Assembly (NCBI GenBank): GCA_963974055.1 | Contig: CAXBCP010000036.1 | Location: 1 to 45,049 of the forward strand | Length of the DNA stretch: 45,049 nucleotides | From: CAXBCP01 sp963974055 | Lineage (GTDB): Bacteria > Pseudomonadota > Alphaproteobacteria > MPNO01 > UBA830 | Reading direction: 5' to 3' | Part shown: piece after piece, positions 6,515 through 14,720 of the stretch | How positions within the stretch are numbered: the stretch's first letter is position 1 | Layout of the letters: the number at the start of each line of letters is the position of its first letter | Made by a program: the position numbers and the translations under genes | Notes under the pieces: model-generated | What the model was told of the DNA's origin: nothing | The model's input: the letters and a program-made list of their open reading frames with translations, nothing else | Databases searched by the model: none

Positions 6515-7549
6515 ATGAGCAAAACCGCCGTCGTCATCTATAATCTGGGGGGGCCCGACAGCCCGGAATCGGTGCGCCCGTTCCTGAAAAACCTGTTTTC
6601 GGATCCGATGATCCTGCGGGTTCCGGCGCCGGTGAGGTGGTTCCTGTCCTGGTTTATCGCCTGGCGGCGCGCCCCCGTTGCGCGCGGGATTTATGCACAG
6701 ATCGGCGGTCGGTCGCCGATATTGCCCGAAACCGAAAAACAGGCGGCTGCCCTGCAGGCCGAACTGGGTGACGGGTTCAGGGTGTTTGTCGCCATGCGGT
6801 ACTGGCATCCCTTTGCCGATGCGGTGGCGCGCGACGTGGCGGCCTGGGGGCCGGAACGGGTGATCCTGCTGCCCCTTTATCCGCAGTTTTCGACCACGAC
6901 GACGAAATCCTTCACGATGATCTGGACCGAGGCAGCGGCAGCAGCCGGGCTTGATGTGCCGACATCCGATATCTGCTGCTGGCCCGAAGCGGGCGGGTTT
7001 ATCGACGCGGTCGCCCGCGCCACCGATGGCGCCATTGCCGAACTGCCGGCGGACATGCCCTACCGGATTCTGTTTTCCGCGCATGGCCTGCCCAGGAAAA
7101 TCGTCGAGGCGGGCGATCCCTATGCGAGTCATGTGGAACGTACTGCGGCGGCAGTACGCCTGCGCCTTGCCGCCCCGGACGCCGATCACATTGTCTGCTA
7201 TCAGAGCCGCGTCGGGCCGATGGAGTGGCTGCAACCCTATACCGAGGATGAAATCAAACGCGCCGGCGCAGACAACATCGCGCTGGTCGTGGTGCCGGTA
7301 GCGTTCGTCAGCGAGCATTCCGAAACCCTCGTCGAGCTCGATATCGAATATGCCGAGCTGGCCCATGAAGCGGGTGTGCCGCAATACGTGCGGGCGCCGA
7401 CGGTGAATGCCGATCCTGCCTTTATCGGCTGCCTGGCGGATATGGTCAGAGCCGCGCCGAAAACCGGGACGCGCCCGGCGGGTCCGCGCTGTTCGCCCGA
7501 ATACGGCGATTGCCCCTGTCTCAAAGCCGGTGGGAAGGCGGCGGCCTGA
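6515..7549 (+). CDS. hemH: Ferrochelatase
   Basis: Inserts Fe2+ into protoporphyrin IX, the final step of heme synthesis. The 344-aa product has the family N-terminus VVIYNLGGPDSPE, the LPLYPQFSTTTT motif, and FSAHGLP, which carries the catalytic histidine. An AGGG site precedes the ATG at 6515, 10 bp after hemE. The C-terminus has cysteines at about 306, 326, 333 and 335 (the last three as C-x6-C-x-C), which could bind a [2Fe-2S] cluster as reported for some ferrochelatases, including that of Caulobacter. Cluster binding here is inference. The stop overlaps the hemJ start (TGATG). Confidence 0.95.
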   Translation: MSKTAVVIYNLGGPDSPESVRPFLKNLFSDPMILRVPAPVRWFLSWFIAWRRAPVARGIYAQIGGRSPILPETEKQAAALQAELGDGFRVFVAMRYWHPFADAVARDVAAWGPERVILLPLYPQFSTTTTKSFTMIWTEAAAAAGLDVPTSDICCWPEAGGFIDAVARATDGAIAELPADMPYRILFSAHGLPRKIVEAGDPYASHVERTAAAVRLRLAAPDADHIVCYQSRVGPMEWLQPYTEDEIKRAGADNIALVVVPVAFVSEHSETLVELDIEYAELAHEAGVPQYVRAPTVNADPAFIGCLADMVRAAPKTGTRPAGPRCSPEYGDCPCLKAGGKAAA

Positions 7550-7986
7550 TGGCGGAATATTACCTCTGGTTCAAGGCGCTGCACATCGTCAGCGTGATCG
7601 CGTGGATGGCGGGAATGCTGTATCTGCCGCGGCTGTACGTGTATCACGCCGATGCCGAGCCGGGGTCCGACAAGTCGGAAACCTTCAAGATCATGGAGCG
7701 CCGCCTGCTGCGCGCGATCACCAATCCCGCCATGATTTCCAGCTTTATCTTCGGCGGGTTGATGCTGTCGGTTCCCGGCATGATCGACTGGGACCGTGGC
7801 TGGATCTGGGTAAAGCTTGCCATGATCGTCTGCATGGCGGGAATTCACGGATTGTTCGCCCGCTGGCGGCGCGATTTCGAGGCCGACCGGAACGTACGGC
7901 CGGCGAAGTTCTACCGCATGTGGAACGAAGCCCCGACCGTTCCATTGATCGTGATCGTTATCATGGCGGTGGTGGAACCTTTTTAG
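7549..7986 (+). CDS. hemJ: Protoporphyrinogen IX oxidase HemJ
   Basis: A small integral membrane enzyme that oxidises protoporphyrinogen IX to protoporphyrin IX in many bacteria lacking HemG and HemY. The 145-aa product has four predicted membrane segments, the conserved histidine in YLWFKALHIVSVIAWMAG (segment 1), the LPRLYVYH loop, and the IWVKLAMI lysine in segment 3. The ATG overlaps the hemH stop, so translation is coupled. Functionally it supplies the substrate of the preceding gene. In many alphaproteobacteria rho follows directly; here it is 14 kb away. Confidence 0.93.
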   Translation: MAEYYLWFKALHIVSVIAWMAGMLYLPRLYVYHADAEPGSDKSETFKIMERRLLRAITNPAMISSFIFGGLMLSVPGMIDWDRGWIWVKLAMIVCMAGIHGLFARWRRDFEADRNVRPAKFYRMWNEAPTVPLIVIVIMAVVEPF

Positions 7987-8072
7987 GCATTCTGTCGGCG
8001 TTCCAGGTTGCGGGATTTCGAGCGGTGTGTCACACAAAAGTCGGTTTGTATTTTGGGTAGGTGAGAGTTGTG

Positions 8073-8804
8073 ATGACTAAATTTCTTAAAGTCTGGGCGG
8101 CCGCCTTGCTCGGCGTTTTACTTTCGGCCAGCGTTCATGCTGCGCCGATCACGATCAATTTCACCGGCGCCGTCGATTTTTTCAATCCGGGACCGTTTAC
8201 CCAAAACGTGCCGCTGAGCGGCGAGATCGTGCTGGACGATACCGTCGTTGCAACCGGCCCGAACAATTCTTTCAACAATGTCATCACCAGCCTGACGCTG
8301 ACGATATCGGAACCGGCCGGCGCGGTTGTCTATACCTCTAACGGCACGGGCGGCCGGGTGCAGCAGTTTATCGGCGCGTCCAGTACAGAATTCGTCTCGG
8401 TCGCCTTTGGCGGCGGCGCGGGGGGTACGTTCAATATACCGTCGGGGGCGCCGGTAATTACGTCCTTCAATATAGACTTCCGGGGCGCGGACCTGTTTGT
8501 CGATCCCACCGTTCTGGCGACGGGCCTGACCGCGGCCGATTTTTCGTTTTCCCGCGCGAATTACAATTTCGACAATGGCGGGACCAACCTGCTGATGGTC
8601 GAGCGGGCACTCGATACCGTTACGTTTTCCGGTGAACGGCAGATCGCCGCCGTTAATGCGCCGGGTGCGGCGTTGTTAATGGCGATTGCCGTATGCGCAG
8701 TCGTTCTCGGCGCCTCCCGCCGGCGGGGCCCTGGAATGCGACATGTTTTCGCAAATACACGGTTGGGGCGGCGATCATGCGATCCGGAAACCGCTGCCGC
8801 TTAG
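8073..8804 (+). CDS. Secreted protein with PEP-CTERM-like C-terminus
   Basis: A 243-aa protein with a Sec signal peptide (KFLKVWAAALLGVLLSASVHA) and a body rich in small, polar and beta-forming residues. Near the end is a sorting-type segment: NAPGA, a hydrophobic helix (ALLMAIAVCAVVLGA) and an RRR cluster. This is a divergent version of the VPEPA-helix-RR signal processed by exosortases. Unlike typical members it continues about 22 residues past the arginines, which could reflect a shifted stop. An AGGTGAG ribosome site supports the ATG at 8073 over an upstream GTG. The body has no recognised function. Confidence 0.75.
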   Translation: MTKFLKVWAAALLGVLLSASVHAAPITINFTGAVDFFNPGPFTQNVPLSGEIVLDDTVVATGPNNSFNNVITSLTLTISEPAGAVVYTSNGTGGRVQQFIGASSTEFVSVAFGGGAGGTFNIPSGAPVITSFNIDFRGADLFVDPTVLATGLTAADFSFSRANYNFDNGGTNLLMVERALDTVTFSGERQIAAVNAPGAALLMAIAVCAVVLGASRRRGPGMRHVFANTRLGRRSCDPETAAA

Positions 8805-8934
8805 CACTGGAGGCAATAATCCGCTTCCGGTTGCCCGGTGGTTTTGATACTAAGGCTGTCATGACGTGCCGCTGCCGGGAAATGGGCGGGAAATGCCGGG
8901 AACCGGAACATCGGGAACGAGAGAAGAGGTTGAT

Positions 8935-9768
8935 ATGGACGGCGCAGGCCCCAATTCCGAATACCGCACGATGACGGTCACCCAATACACCCCGGCGATC
9001 GGGGCGACGGTGACGGATATCGATCTGACCCGGCCGCTGACCGATCTCGAACTGGCGGAACTGAAGCGCGCCTTTGTCGAACACCAGGTGTTGTTCTTCC
9101 GCGACCAGAAAATCAGCCATGACGACCATGCCCGGCTCGCCGAGTATTTCGGCACCATCGGCCAGCATGTCGGCAAGAAAACCAACAGCCAGGAAAGCGA
9201 CGATCCGCGGGTGCGCAAGTTCCATGCCGACGGCGCGTCGCCGCGCGTGTCCGGCAATCTGTGGCATACCGACCAGTCCTGTGCACCGATCCCGCCGATG
9301 GCGAGCATCCTGTATTTGCATACCGTGCCGGAAAACGGCGGCGGCGATACCGGGTTCGCCAGCATGTACGCGGCCTATGACGGGCTGTCGGACAGGATGA
9401 AGGCCTATCTCGACGGGCTTACCGCCGTGCATGAAGGCGCGCATCTGTTCGGCGAAGGCACGCCGGACGCGGTTCATCCCGTGGTGGCGCGGCATCCTGA
9501 AAGCGGCCGCAAGCTGCTCTTCGTCAATTCCGGCTTTACGATGCGCATCAACGACGTGCCGCGCGCCGAAAGCGATGCGATCCTGCAGTTCCTGTATACC
9601 CACCAGATCCGCCCGGAATGGAGCATGCGCTTCAAGTGGGAACCCCATTCGATCGCGTTCTGGGACAATCGCTGCGTTCATCACCGTGCGATTTCCGATT
9701 ACCTGCCGCAGGTGCGCTCGGGCTTCCGCGTCCAGATCGAAGGAAATGCCCCGCCGGCGATGGCGTGA
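8935..9768 (+). CDS. TauD/TfdA family Fe(II)/2-oxoglutarate-dependent dioxygenase
   Basis: A 277-aa member of the taurine / 2,4-D dioxygenase family, which couples 2-oxoglutarate decarboxylation to hydroxylation of a small organic acid. The iron facial triad is visible: H111-x-D113 in LWHTDQS and the distal histidine in WDNRCVHHRA, followed by the oxoglutarate-binding arginine in RSGFRV. An AGAAGAGG site precedes the ATG at 8935. The substrate is not predictable; taurine, alkylsulfonate, aryloxyacetate or another acid all fit. It converges with the FAH-family gene only 15 bp downstream. Confidence 0.88.
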   Translation: MDGAGPNSEYRTMTVTQYTPAIGATVTDIDLTRPLTDLELAELKRAFVEHQVLFFRDQKISHDDHARLAEYFGTIGQHVGKKTNSQESDDPRVRKFHADGASPRVSGNLWHTDQSCAPIPPMASILYLHTVPENGGGDTGFASMYAAYDGLSDRMKAYLDGLTAVHEGAHLFGEGTPDAVHPVVARHPESGRKLLFVNSGFTMRINDVPRAESDAILQFLYTHQIRPEWSMRFKWEPHSIAFWDNRCVHHRAISDYLPQVRSGFRVQIEGNAPPAMA

Positions 9769-9783
9769 CGCCGCGGCCGGTTT

Positions 9784-10680
9784 TCAGCCGACCGGGTTTT
9801 CCAGCGTGCCGAGCCCGTCGATGGTGAGCGTGCAGATATCGCCTTTTTTCAGGAATACCGGCGGTTTGAAGCCGATACCGACCCCTGCCGGTGTGCCGGT
9901 GGCGATGATATCGCCCGGAATCAGCGTCATGCCCTTTGAAATCGTCGATATCAACGTCGGAATATCGAAAATCAGGTCCTTGACCACCGAATCCTGGCGC
10001 AATTCGCCGTTTATACGGCACTGAACCCGCGCTTTCCGGATATTTTTGAATTCGTCGGCGGTCGCCAGATACGGCCCCATCGGGCAGTAATTGTCGATGT
10101 TTTTGCCGATGAACCACTGTTTGTGCTGCTGCTGCAGGACGCGCGCGGTGACGTCGTTGACGATGGTATAGCCGTAGACATGCTTCATGGCGTTGCGCTT
10201 CGAGATACCGCGCCCGCCGGTGCCGATCACGACAGCAAGCTCGACCTCGTAATCGGTCGATTTGGAATGGTCGAGATAGGCGGGAATTTCATCGCCCGGC
10301 CCGCACACGGTGGTACTGGCCTTCGAGAAGATGATGGGATACGCGGGAATGGCCGAGGCATCCGCGGTGGCGTTGAAGCCGCTGGCGTCGAATTCCTTCG
10401 CGTGCTCGTAGTAGTTCTTGCCGACGCAGATGATGTTGCGTACCGGCGACGGGATCGGTGCGACGATCCTTGCCCGTTTATAGGGAATCCGCGCGTCTTT
10501 CCTGCGGGTGGTGAGGGCCTTAGCCGCCGCTGCCCGCATTTTGTCGCCGCCGGCGATAAACGCCGTCATATCGGCCGGCAGTTTCGGCGCGGCGACCGAA
10601 AGGTCGATCACTTCGGTGCCGTCTTCGGCGAGGATTCCGAGGCGTATTTTGCCGCCGCGTTTGAACGATACGAGTCGCAT
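9784..10680 (-). CDS. Fumarylacetoacetate hydrolase family protein
   Basis: A 298-aa FAH-superfamily enzyme; these cleave C-C bonds in, isomerise or decarboxylate 1,3-dicarbonyl-type catabolic intermediates with a divalent metal. Seen are the N-terminal domain (LVSFKRGGKIRLGIL), the ICVGKNYYEHAKE motif, and the metal-binding region DYEVELAVVIG. A GDIIATGTPAGVG motif follows near the C-terminus. The substrate class is probably an acylpyruvate or an aromatic meta-cleavage product, but this is inference. It converges with the dioxygenase gene. Confidence 0.88.
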   Translation of the reverse strand: MRLVSFKRGGKIRLGILAEDGTEVIDLSVAAPKLPADMTAFIAGGDKMRAAAAKALTTRRKDARIPYKRARIVAPIPSPVRNIICVGKNYYEHAKEFDASGFNATADASAIPAYPIIFSKASTTVCGPGDEIPAYLDHSKSTDYEVELAVVIGTGGRGISKRNAMKHVYGYTIVNDVTARVLQQQHKQWFIGKNIDNYCPMGPYLATADEFKNIRKARVQCRINGELRQDSVVKDLIFDIPTLISTISKGMTLIPGDIIATGTPAGVGIGFKPPVFLKKGDICTLTIDGLGTLENPVG

Positions 10681-10857
10681 GTTTTCCCATTCTTCATTGT
10701 GTCTTCGGCGTGGTCGGGGCGAATATTAAACCGCGTGTAACGGGCCTCGCGCGTCGCCGCGACGAATCTCGGCCTGAATGTCGGTTTTTTTTACAATAAA
10801 TTAACCAACTTTTAGATGAAAGCCCACTAACACATTGATTCTAGGGGGTATCATTTA

Positions 10858-10874
10858 TTGGCATGTTTATTGCA
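10858..10874 (+). promoter_or_regulatory. Sigma-54 (RpoN) type promoter
   Basis: TTGGCATGTTTATTGCA matches the -24/-12 consensus YTGGCACGRNNNTTGCW at all but two positions, with GG and GC exactly 12 bp apart. The start of transcription would be near 10885, giving a ~58-nt leader to the ATG at 10943. The surrounding 160 bp are clearly more AT-rich than the window average. A closely related site lies at 37804-37820. Confidence 0.75.
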
Positions 10875-10942
10875 TATTGGCGTTCTGCCTGCCTTTTGCA
10901 TCTTTTCTGAGCGAATTACCCAATAATAAGGAAATAGAAACT

Positions 10943-11638
10943 ATGAGAAATATCATCATGGCGGCGTCGATCGTCGGGCTTTCGGCCGTTTTCGTTCAGG
11001 GCGCGGCCGCAGAGAAATCCGCATCCGTCGAGGCGAATGTCGATCTGAATCTGTTGATAGATCAGGGACAGGCGATAATTTCGACGTTTAAGAGCGACAA
11101 GAACAATCTTGTCGTGGTTGTTGAAAATTACACCAAAAAACCGTTCAACATCGGGTCGTTCCTCGAAAAGAAAAATTCCATCACACAGGGCGCGGTTCGT
11201 GCGGGCTTCCGGCAGACATCGAAGGATCCCAAGAAGGGGTTGTCGAAGTTTGATCCCACCCGGGTCGATGCGTGTAGCAACTGGGCGATGTTCGGCTGGC
11301 GCGCCCATTCGGCTAATGCGAAGGCGTTTGTCAATGTGATCCCGACCTATGTTAAAAAACCGAACGCGGTGTCGTTTTACGCGGCCAGTAAAAACGGCGG
11401 TGCGACATTCGGCTATTTCCGCCGGGGCGGGACAGCGGTCAACAAGGACCCGAAAACCCTCAAAGGATTCAAGAAGATTTCCCGGGCGTCGGCGAATTAT
11501 TTCACGGTCGCCAAAAACATGTGGGGATTTTCGGACGATCTGAAATTTGTCTACAACCTGCAGGACGGGAACAAAAACAATCCGGCGACATGGACGATGC
11601 AGATTCGGTACATGAATTCAAAGAAGGATTGCAAGTAG
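10943..11638 (+). CDS. Secreted protein of unknown family
   Basis: A 231-aa protein with a clear signal peptide (IIMAASIVGLSAVFVQGAAA, cleavage after AAA), then a Lys/Asn/Phe-rich mature region with alternating beta-strand patterns. Two cysteines, one central (VDACSNW) and one near the C-terminus (KKDCK), could form a disulfide. No enzyme motif is recognised. The pattern of an early 'VVVENYTKKP' strand, aromatic-rich loops and a late glycine-aromatic 'GATFGYFRRG' strand would suit a beta-sandwich, but this is speculation. An AAGGAAAT site precedes the ATG. It forms a one-gene unit bounded by a sigma-54-type promoter and an intrinsic terminator. Codon and base use are more AT-rich than its neighbours, hinting at transfer or a special expression regime. 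Confidence 0.8.
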   Translation: MRNIIMAASIVGLSAVFVQGAAAEKSASVEANVDLNLLIDQGQAIISTFKSDKNNLVVVVENYTKKPFNIGSFLEKKNSITQGAVRAGFRQTSKDPKKGLSKFDPTRVDACSNWAMFGWRAHSANAKAFVNVIPTYVKKPNAVSFYAASKNGGATFGYFRRGGTAVNKDPKTLKGFKKISRASANYFTVAKNMWGFSDDLKFVYNLQDGNKNNPATWTMQIRYMNSKKDCK

Positions 11639-11683
11639 GGCGCTCTCCCGGATCGCCTGAGTCGAAAAAATTACCGGCCAGAG

Positions 11684-11715
11684 AAAAGGCTGTGCTTAAT
11701 AGGCACAGCCTTTTT
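11684..11715 (+). terminator. Rho-independent terminator
   Basis: Stem GGCTGTGC (11688-11695) / GCACAGCC (11703-11710) with a 7-nt loop, preceded by AAAA and followed by TTTTT. It ends the secreted-protein transcript; the A/T flanks would let it act on the opposite strand too, for the convergent hydrolase gene. Confidence 0.9.
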
Positions 11716-11735
11716 ATGCGGGTCGGGGACAGTGA

Positions 11736-12605
11736 TCACAATGTGGCCAGCGCCTTTGCGTGATGGCGCAGATGGTCGCCGATGACGGTCGCGATGAAGA
11801 AATAGCTGTGATCGTAGCCGTCCTGGCGGCGCAGGGTGAGTTTCTGGCCGGCGGCGGCGCAGGCATCCTCGAACATGGCGGGATTGAGCTGGTCGAGAAA
11901 CTGGTCGGCGAGGCCCTGGTCGATGAGGATTTCGGCGCGATCGGCTGCGTCGCCGCGCGCCGTGACCAAGGCGGTCGCATCGTAGTCTTCCCACGCCGCG
12001 CGGTCGGGGCCGAGATAGGCGTTCAGCACCTTTTCGCCCCAGGCGCAGTGCATCGGTGCGCAGATCGGCGCGATGCCGGATGCGCTGGCGAACATGTCCG
12101 TGTTTTTCAGCCAGATTGTCAGTGCGCCGTGCCCGCCCATGGAATGACCCATGATGCTGCGTTTCGCCGGATCGGCGGGGAAATGGGCGTCGATCAGGGC
12201 GGGGAGTTCGCCTGCGATATAGGAATACATGTTGAAATGGGTATTCCAGGGCGCCTCGGTGGCGTCGAGATAGAATCCCGCCCCCTGGCCGAGATCGTAG
12301 GCTTCGTCGTCCGGCACGTCCGTGCCGTCGCGGTCGGCGCCGCGCGGGCTGGTATCGGGGGCGACCACCATCAGGCCGAGCTCGGCGGCGACACCGTATG
12401 CCCCGGCCTTGGTCGTGAAATTGTCTTCGGTGCAGGTCAGGCCCGACAGCCAGAACACCACCGGCACCGGCCCGTCGGCGGCCTGCGGCGGGGTGAACAC
12501 GGTGAAGCGCATGTCGCAGCGACAGGAATCCGATGCATGGCGGTAATAGCCCAGCGTGCCGCCATGGGTTTTGTGTTGCGAGACGGTTTCGATTGATGCG
12601 GTCAT
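11736..12605 (-). CDS. fghA: S-formylglutathione hydrolase
   Basis: A serine hydrolase of the esterase D family that splits S-formylglutathione into formate and glutathione in formaldehyde detoxification. The 289-aa protein has the nucleophile elbow GHSMGGHGAL, the oxyanion-region WLSGLTCTEDNF signature, and the C-terminal catalytic histidine in DGYDHSYFF. Length and motifs match the family fully. It lies 93 bp downstream of a TetR-type regulator on the same strand. The partner glutathione-dependent formaldehyde dehydrogenase is not in the window. Confidence 0.94.
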   Translation of the reverse strand: MTASIETVSQHKTHGGTLGYYRHASDSCRCDMRFTVFTPPQAADGPVPVVFWLSGLTCTEDNFTTKAGAYGVAAELGLMVVAPDTSPRGADRDGTDVPDDEAYDLGQGAGFYLDATEAPWNTHFNMYSYIAGELPALIDAHFPADPAKRSIMGHSMGGHGALTIWLKNTDMFASASGIAPICAPMHCAWGEKVLNAYLGPDRAAWEDYDATALVTARGDAADRAEILIDQGLADQFLDQLNPAMFEDACAAAGQKLTLRRQDGYDHSYFFIATVIGDHLRHHAKALATL

Positions 12606-12698
12606 GGCGGGGCTCCGGGTCGGGTGGAAAAGCGTTCCCAGTATTACAGGTTCTGCCCGCGATGTGCCATGTGCCGGCCCGCCTCCGGCGCCTTTGAT

Positions 12699-13346
12699 TC
12701 AGGCGCCGTCGTCTGCAATCAGACGAAGCGCCGCCCGCCATTCCCGGATAAGTTTGCGCCGCAGCCGGATGTCATCGTCCCACAGCGACGTCAGCGCGAT
12801 GCCGCGCATCATGTTGTTGGTCATCTGCAGCATCACGGCGGCCCGCTTGTCGGGAATGCCGGCGGACTGGAACACGGTCAGCCAGATGCCGTCTATCCGG
12901 CCGCGCCAGCGCCGGACCAGCGGCAGGTAGTGGCGGCCCAGCTCGGGGTGGGTGCGCGATGCCACCACCAGTTCGATCATCGCGGTATAGACCGGGTGGA
13001 AAAAGAACCCCGCCGCGTCGTCCAGGAACTTGGCGACCGGGTCGGCCGAGCCGAGAGCGCTTTCCGCCGCCGCCGCCGCCAGCGCGGTGCCCTGTTCCAT
13101 CAGGTGGTTCGTTACCGCGACGATCATGTCGTCGCGGGTACGGAAATAATGGGCCTGCGCGCCGCGGGAAACGCCCGCCCGTTGTGCGACGTCGGTGGTG
13201 GTGAGCCCGGCATAGCCCTTATCGACGAGAACCGCGACGACGGCATCGAGCACCTTTTCCCGTGTTTCGCGGCGCCGGTCGGCCTGGGCGCGGCGCCCGG
13301 TTCTGGGCGGGGCTTCGTTTGCGTTTACGGTTGCTGTTGCGGTCAT
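12699..13346 (-). CDS. TetR/AcrR family transcriptional regulator
   Basis: A 215-aa repressor-type protein. Residues ~25-75 form the helix-turn-helix (TTTDVAQRAGVSRGAQAHYFRTRDDMI), followed by an all-helical ligand domain without a recognisable ligand signature. It is divergent from the MetE-like gene across a 176-bp gap that contains an imperfect inverted repeat, so it probably controls that gene and itself, and perhaps the downstream fghA. Confidence 0.9.
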   Translation of the reverse strand: MTATATVNANEAPPRTGRRAQADRRRETREKVLDAVVAVLVDKGYAGLTTTDVAQRAGVSRGAQAHYFRTRDDMIVAVTNHLMEQGTALAAAAAESALGSADPVAKFLDDAAGFFFHPVYTAMIELVVASRTHPELGRHYLPLVRRWRGRIDGIWLTVFQSAGIPDKRAAVMLQMTNNMMRGIALTSLWDDDIRLRRKLIREWRAALRLIADDGA

Positions 13347-13423
13347 GTCGGCGTGGCGTTCCCGATAGCCGGGACGGTATCGCCCCGGAACACGGCGAGA
13401 ATCGCACAGCCGGGCGGCACTGA

Positions 13424-13481
13424 CAATAATAATCAGTACTGCCGATTAGTTATTGACGGCGGATTGCGCGGCTGGTTGAAT
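13424..13481 (+). promoter_or_regulatory. Candidate TetR operator overlapping a promoter
   Basis: CAATAATAATC (13424-13434) is mirrored by GATTAGTTATTG (13444-13455) with one inserted base. Overlapping its right arm is TTGACG (13453-13458), which with TTGAAT (13476-13481) at 17-bp spacing forms a plausible sigma-70 promoter toward the MetE-like gene. A protein bound to the repeat would cover the -35 element. Confidence 0.45.
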
Positions 13482-13522
13482 TCTTGGCGACAAACAAAAA
13501 CACAATGCCAGGGGAGAGAGAC

Positions 13523-14683
13523 ATGAAGCGCGACAGCAACCGGATTATGACCACCCATGTCGGCAGCCTGCCGCGGCCGCACGATCTGCTGCACATGATG
13601 GAAGCGCGGCTGGCGGGGAACGACGATGCGCCCGACGAGGCCGTCTACCAGGCCAAGGTGACCGAGTCGGTCGCCGACATCGTCAAGAAACAGGTCGATA
13701 GCGGCATCGATATCGTCACCGACGGCGAGATTTCAAAGGCCGGTTTCTTTGTCTACGCGAAGGAACGCCTGAGCGGTTTCGTGGCGCGGCCCGAAGACAA
13801 GTACGAATTGTACACCGCCGAACAGGCGGCGTTTCCCGAATATTATGCCGATTATTTTTCCAAGCGGATGCTGGGCGGCATGATCGCGCCGATCGTCAAG
13901 ATTTTCGCCGTTGAGGAAATCAAATATATCGGCGAGGACGCGCTCAACCGCGACATCGCCAACCTGAAGGCGGCCATGGCTGCGGCCGGCGTCGACAAGG
14001 GGTTCCTGCCGTCGACCGCACCGGGCGGCATCGGCTTCAACGAATTCTACAAGGACGACGAGGCGTTTTTCTTTGCCCTCGGCGACGCCATGCGCACCGA
14101 ATACCAGGCGATCGTCGATGCCGGGCTGGACGTGCAGGTGGACGATCCGTTCCTGTCGGACATTTTTTCCGACGACAAGCTGAACGACGCCGAGCGGCGG
14201 CGCAAGGCGGACATATTCGTCGAAAGCATCAATTACGCGCTTCGCGATATTCCCGAAGACAGGGTCCGGTTCCACACCTGTTACGGCATCAACGAAGGCC
14301 CGCGTATTTTCGAAGTGCAGCTCGGCGAAGTGATCGACTGGATCTACCGTATCAACGCCAGCGTCTATTCGTTCGAGGCCGCCAACCCCCGTCACGAGCA
14401 CGACTACCACGTGTTCGAGACCAACAAGCTGCCCGACGGCAAGGCGATCATGCCGGGCGTGATTACCCATGCCAGCAATATCGTCGAACACCCGGACCTG
14501 ATCGCCGAGTGGCTGGTGCGGTTCGCCAATATCGTCGGGCGCGAGAACGTCATGGCGGGGGCGGATTGCGGGTTTTCGTCCCAGGCCTGCTATCACACCG
14601 AAGTCCACCCGACCGTTATCTGGGCGAAGTTCGAGGCGATGAAACAGGGCGCCGATATCGCAACCGCGAAGCTCTGGGGTTAA
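13523..14683 (+). CDS. Cobalamin-independent methionine synthase-like (MetE C-terminal domain) zinc methyl/alkyl transferase
   Basis: A 386-aa protein of the UROD/MetE-like superfamily with the N-terminal TTHVGSLPRP signature. It has the zinc-thiolate site as H-x-C in FHTCYG and the late cysteine in GADCGFSS. It corresponds to the catalytic half of MetE only. Stand-alone relatives include epoxyalkane:coenzyme M transferase and pterin-dependent methyltransferases that act on plant- or algal-derived methylated compounds, so methionine synthesis should not be assumed. A GGGGAGAG site supports the ATG at 13523. It is divergent from the TetR gene, which points to an inducible catabolic role. Confidence 0.82.
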   Translation: MKRDSNRIMTTHVGSLPRPHDLLHMMEARLAGNDDAPDEAVYQAKVTESVADIVKKQVDSGIDIVTDGEISKAGFFVYAKERLSGFVARPEDKYELYTAEQAAFPEYYADYFSKRMLGGMIAPIVKIFAVEEIKYIGEDALNRDIANLKAAMAAAGVDKGFLPSTAPGGIGFNEFYKDDEAFFFALGDAMRTEYQAIVDAGLDVQVDDPFLSDIFSDDKLNDAERRRKADIFVESINYALRDIPEDRVRFHTCYGINEGPRIFEVQLGEVIDWIYRINASVYSFEAANPRHEHDYHVFETNKLPDGKAIMPGVITHASNIVEHPDLIAEWLVRFANIVGRENVMAGADCGFSSQACYHTEVHPTVIWAKFEAMKQGADIATAKLWG

Positions 14684-14720
14684 GCGGCGGGCAAAGCCCG
14701 CTGAACGCCCCTGAACGCCG

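Noticed and set aside
7985..8000. A possible sigma-54 site before the PEP-CTERM-like gene at 8073
   Set aside because: GG and GC are correctly spaced, but the TTGC block is replaced by CGGC and other positions do not match.
14688..14702. Hairpin GCGGGC-AAA-GCCCGC between the MetE-like and lysR genes as a terminator
   Set aside because: Stem of six with a 3-nt loop and no U-tract; too weak to call although the genes are convergent.
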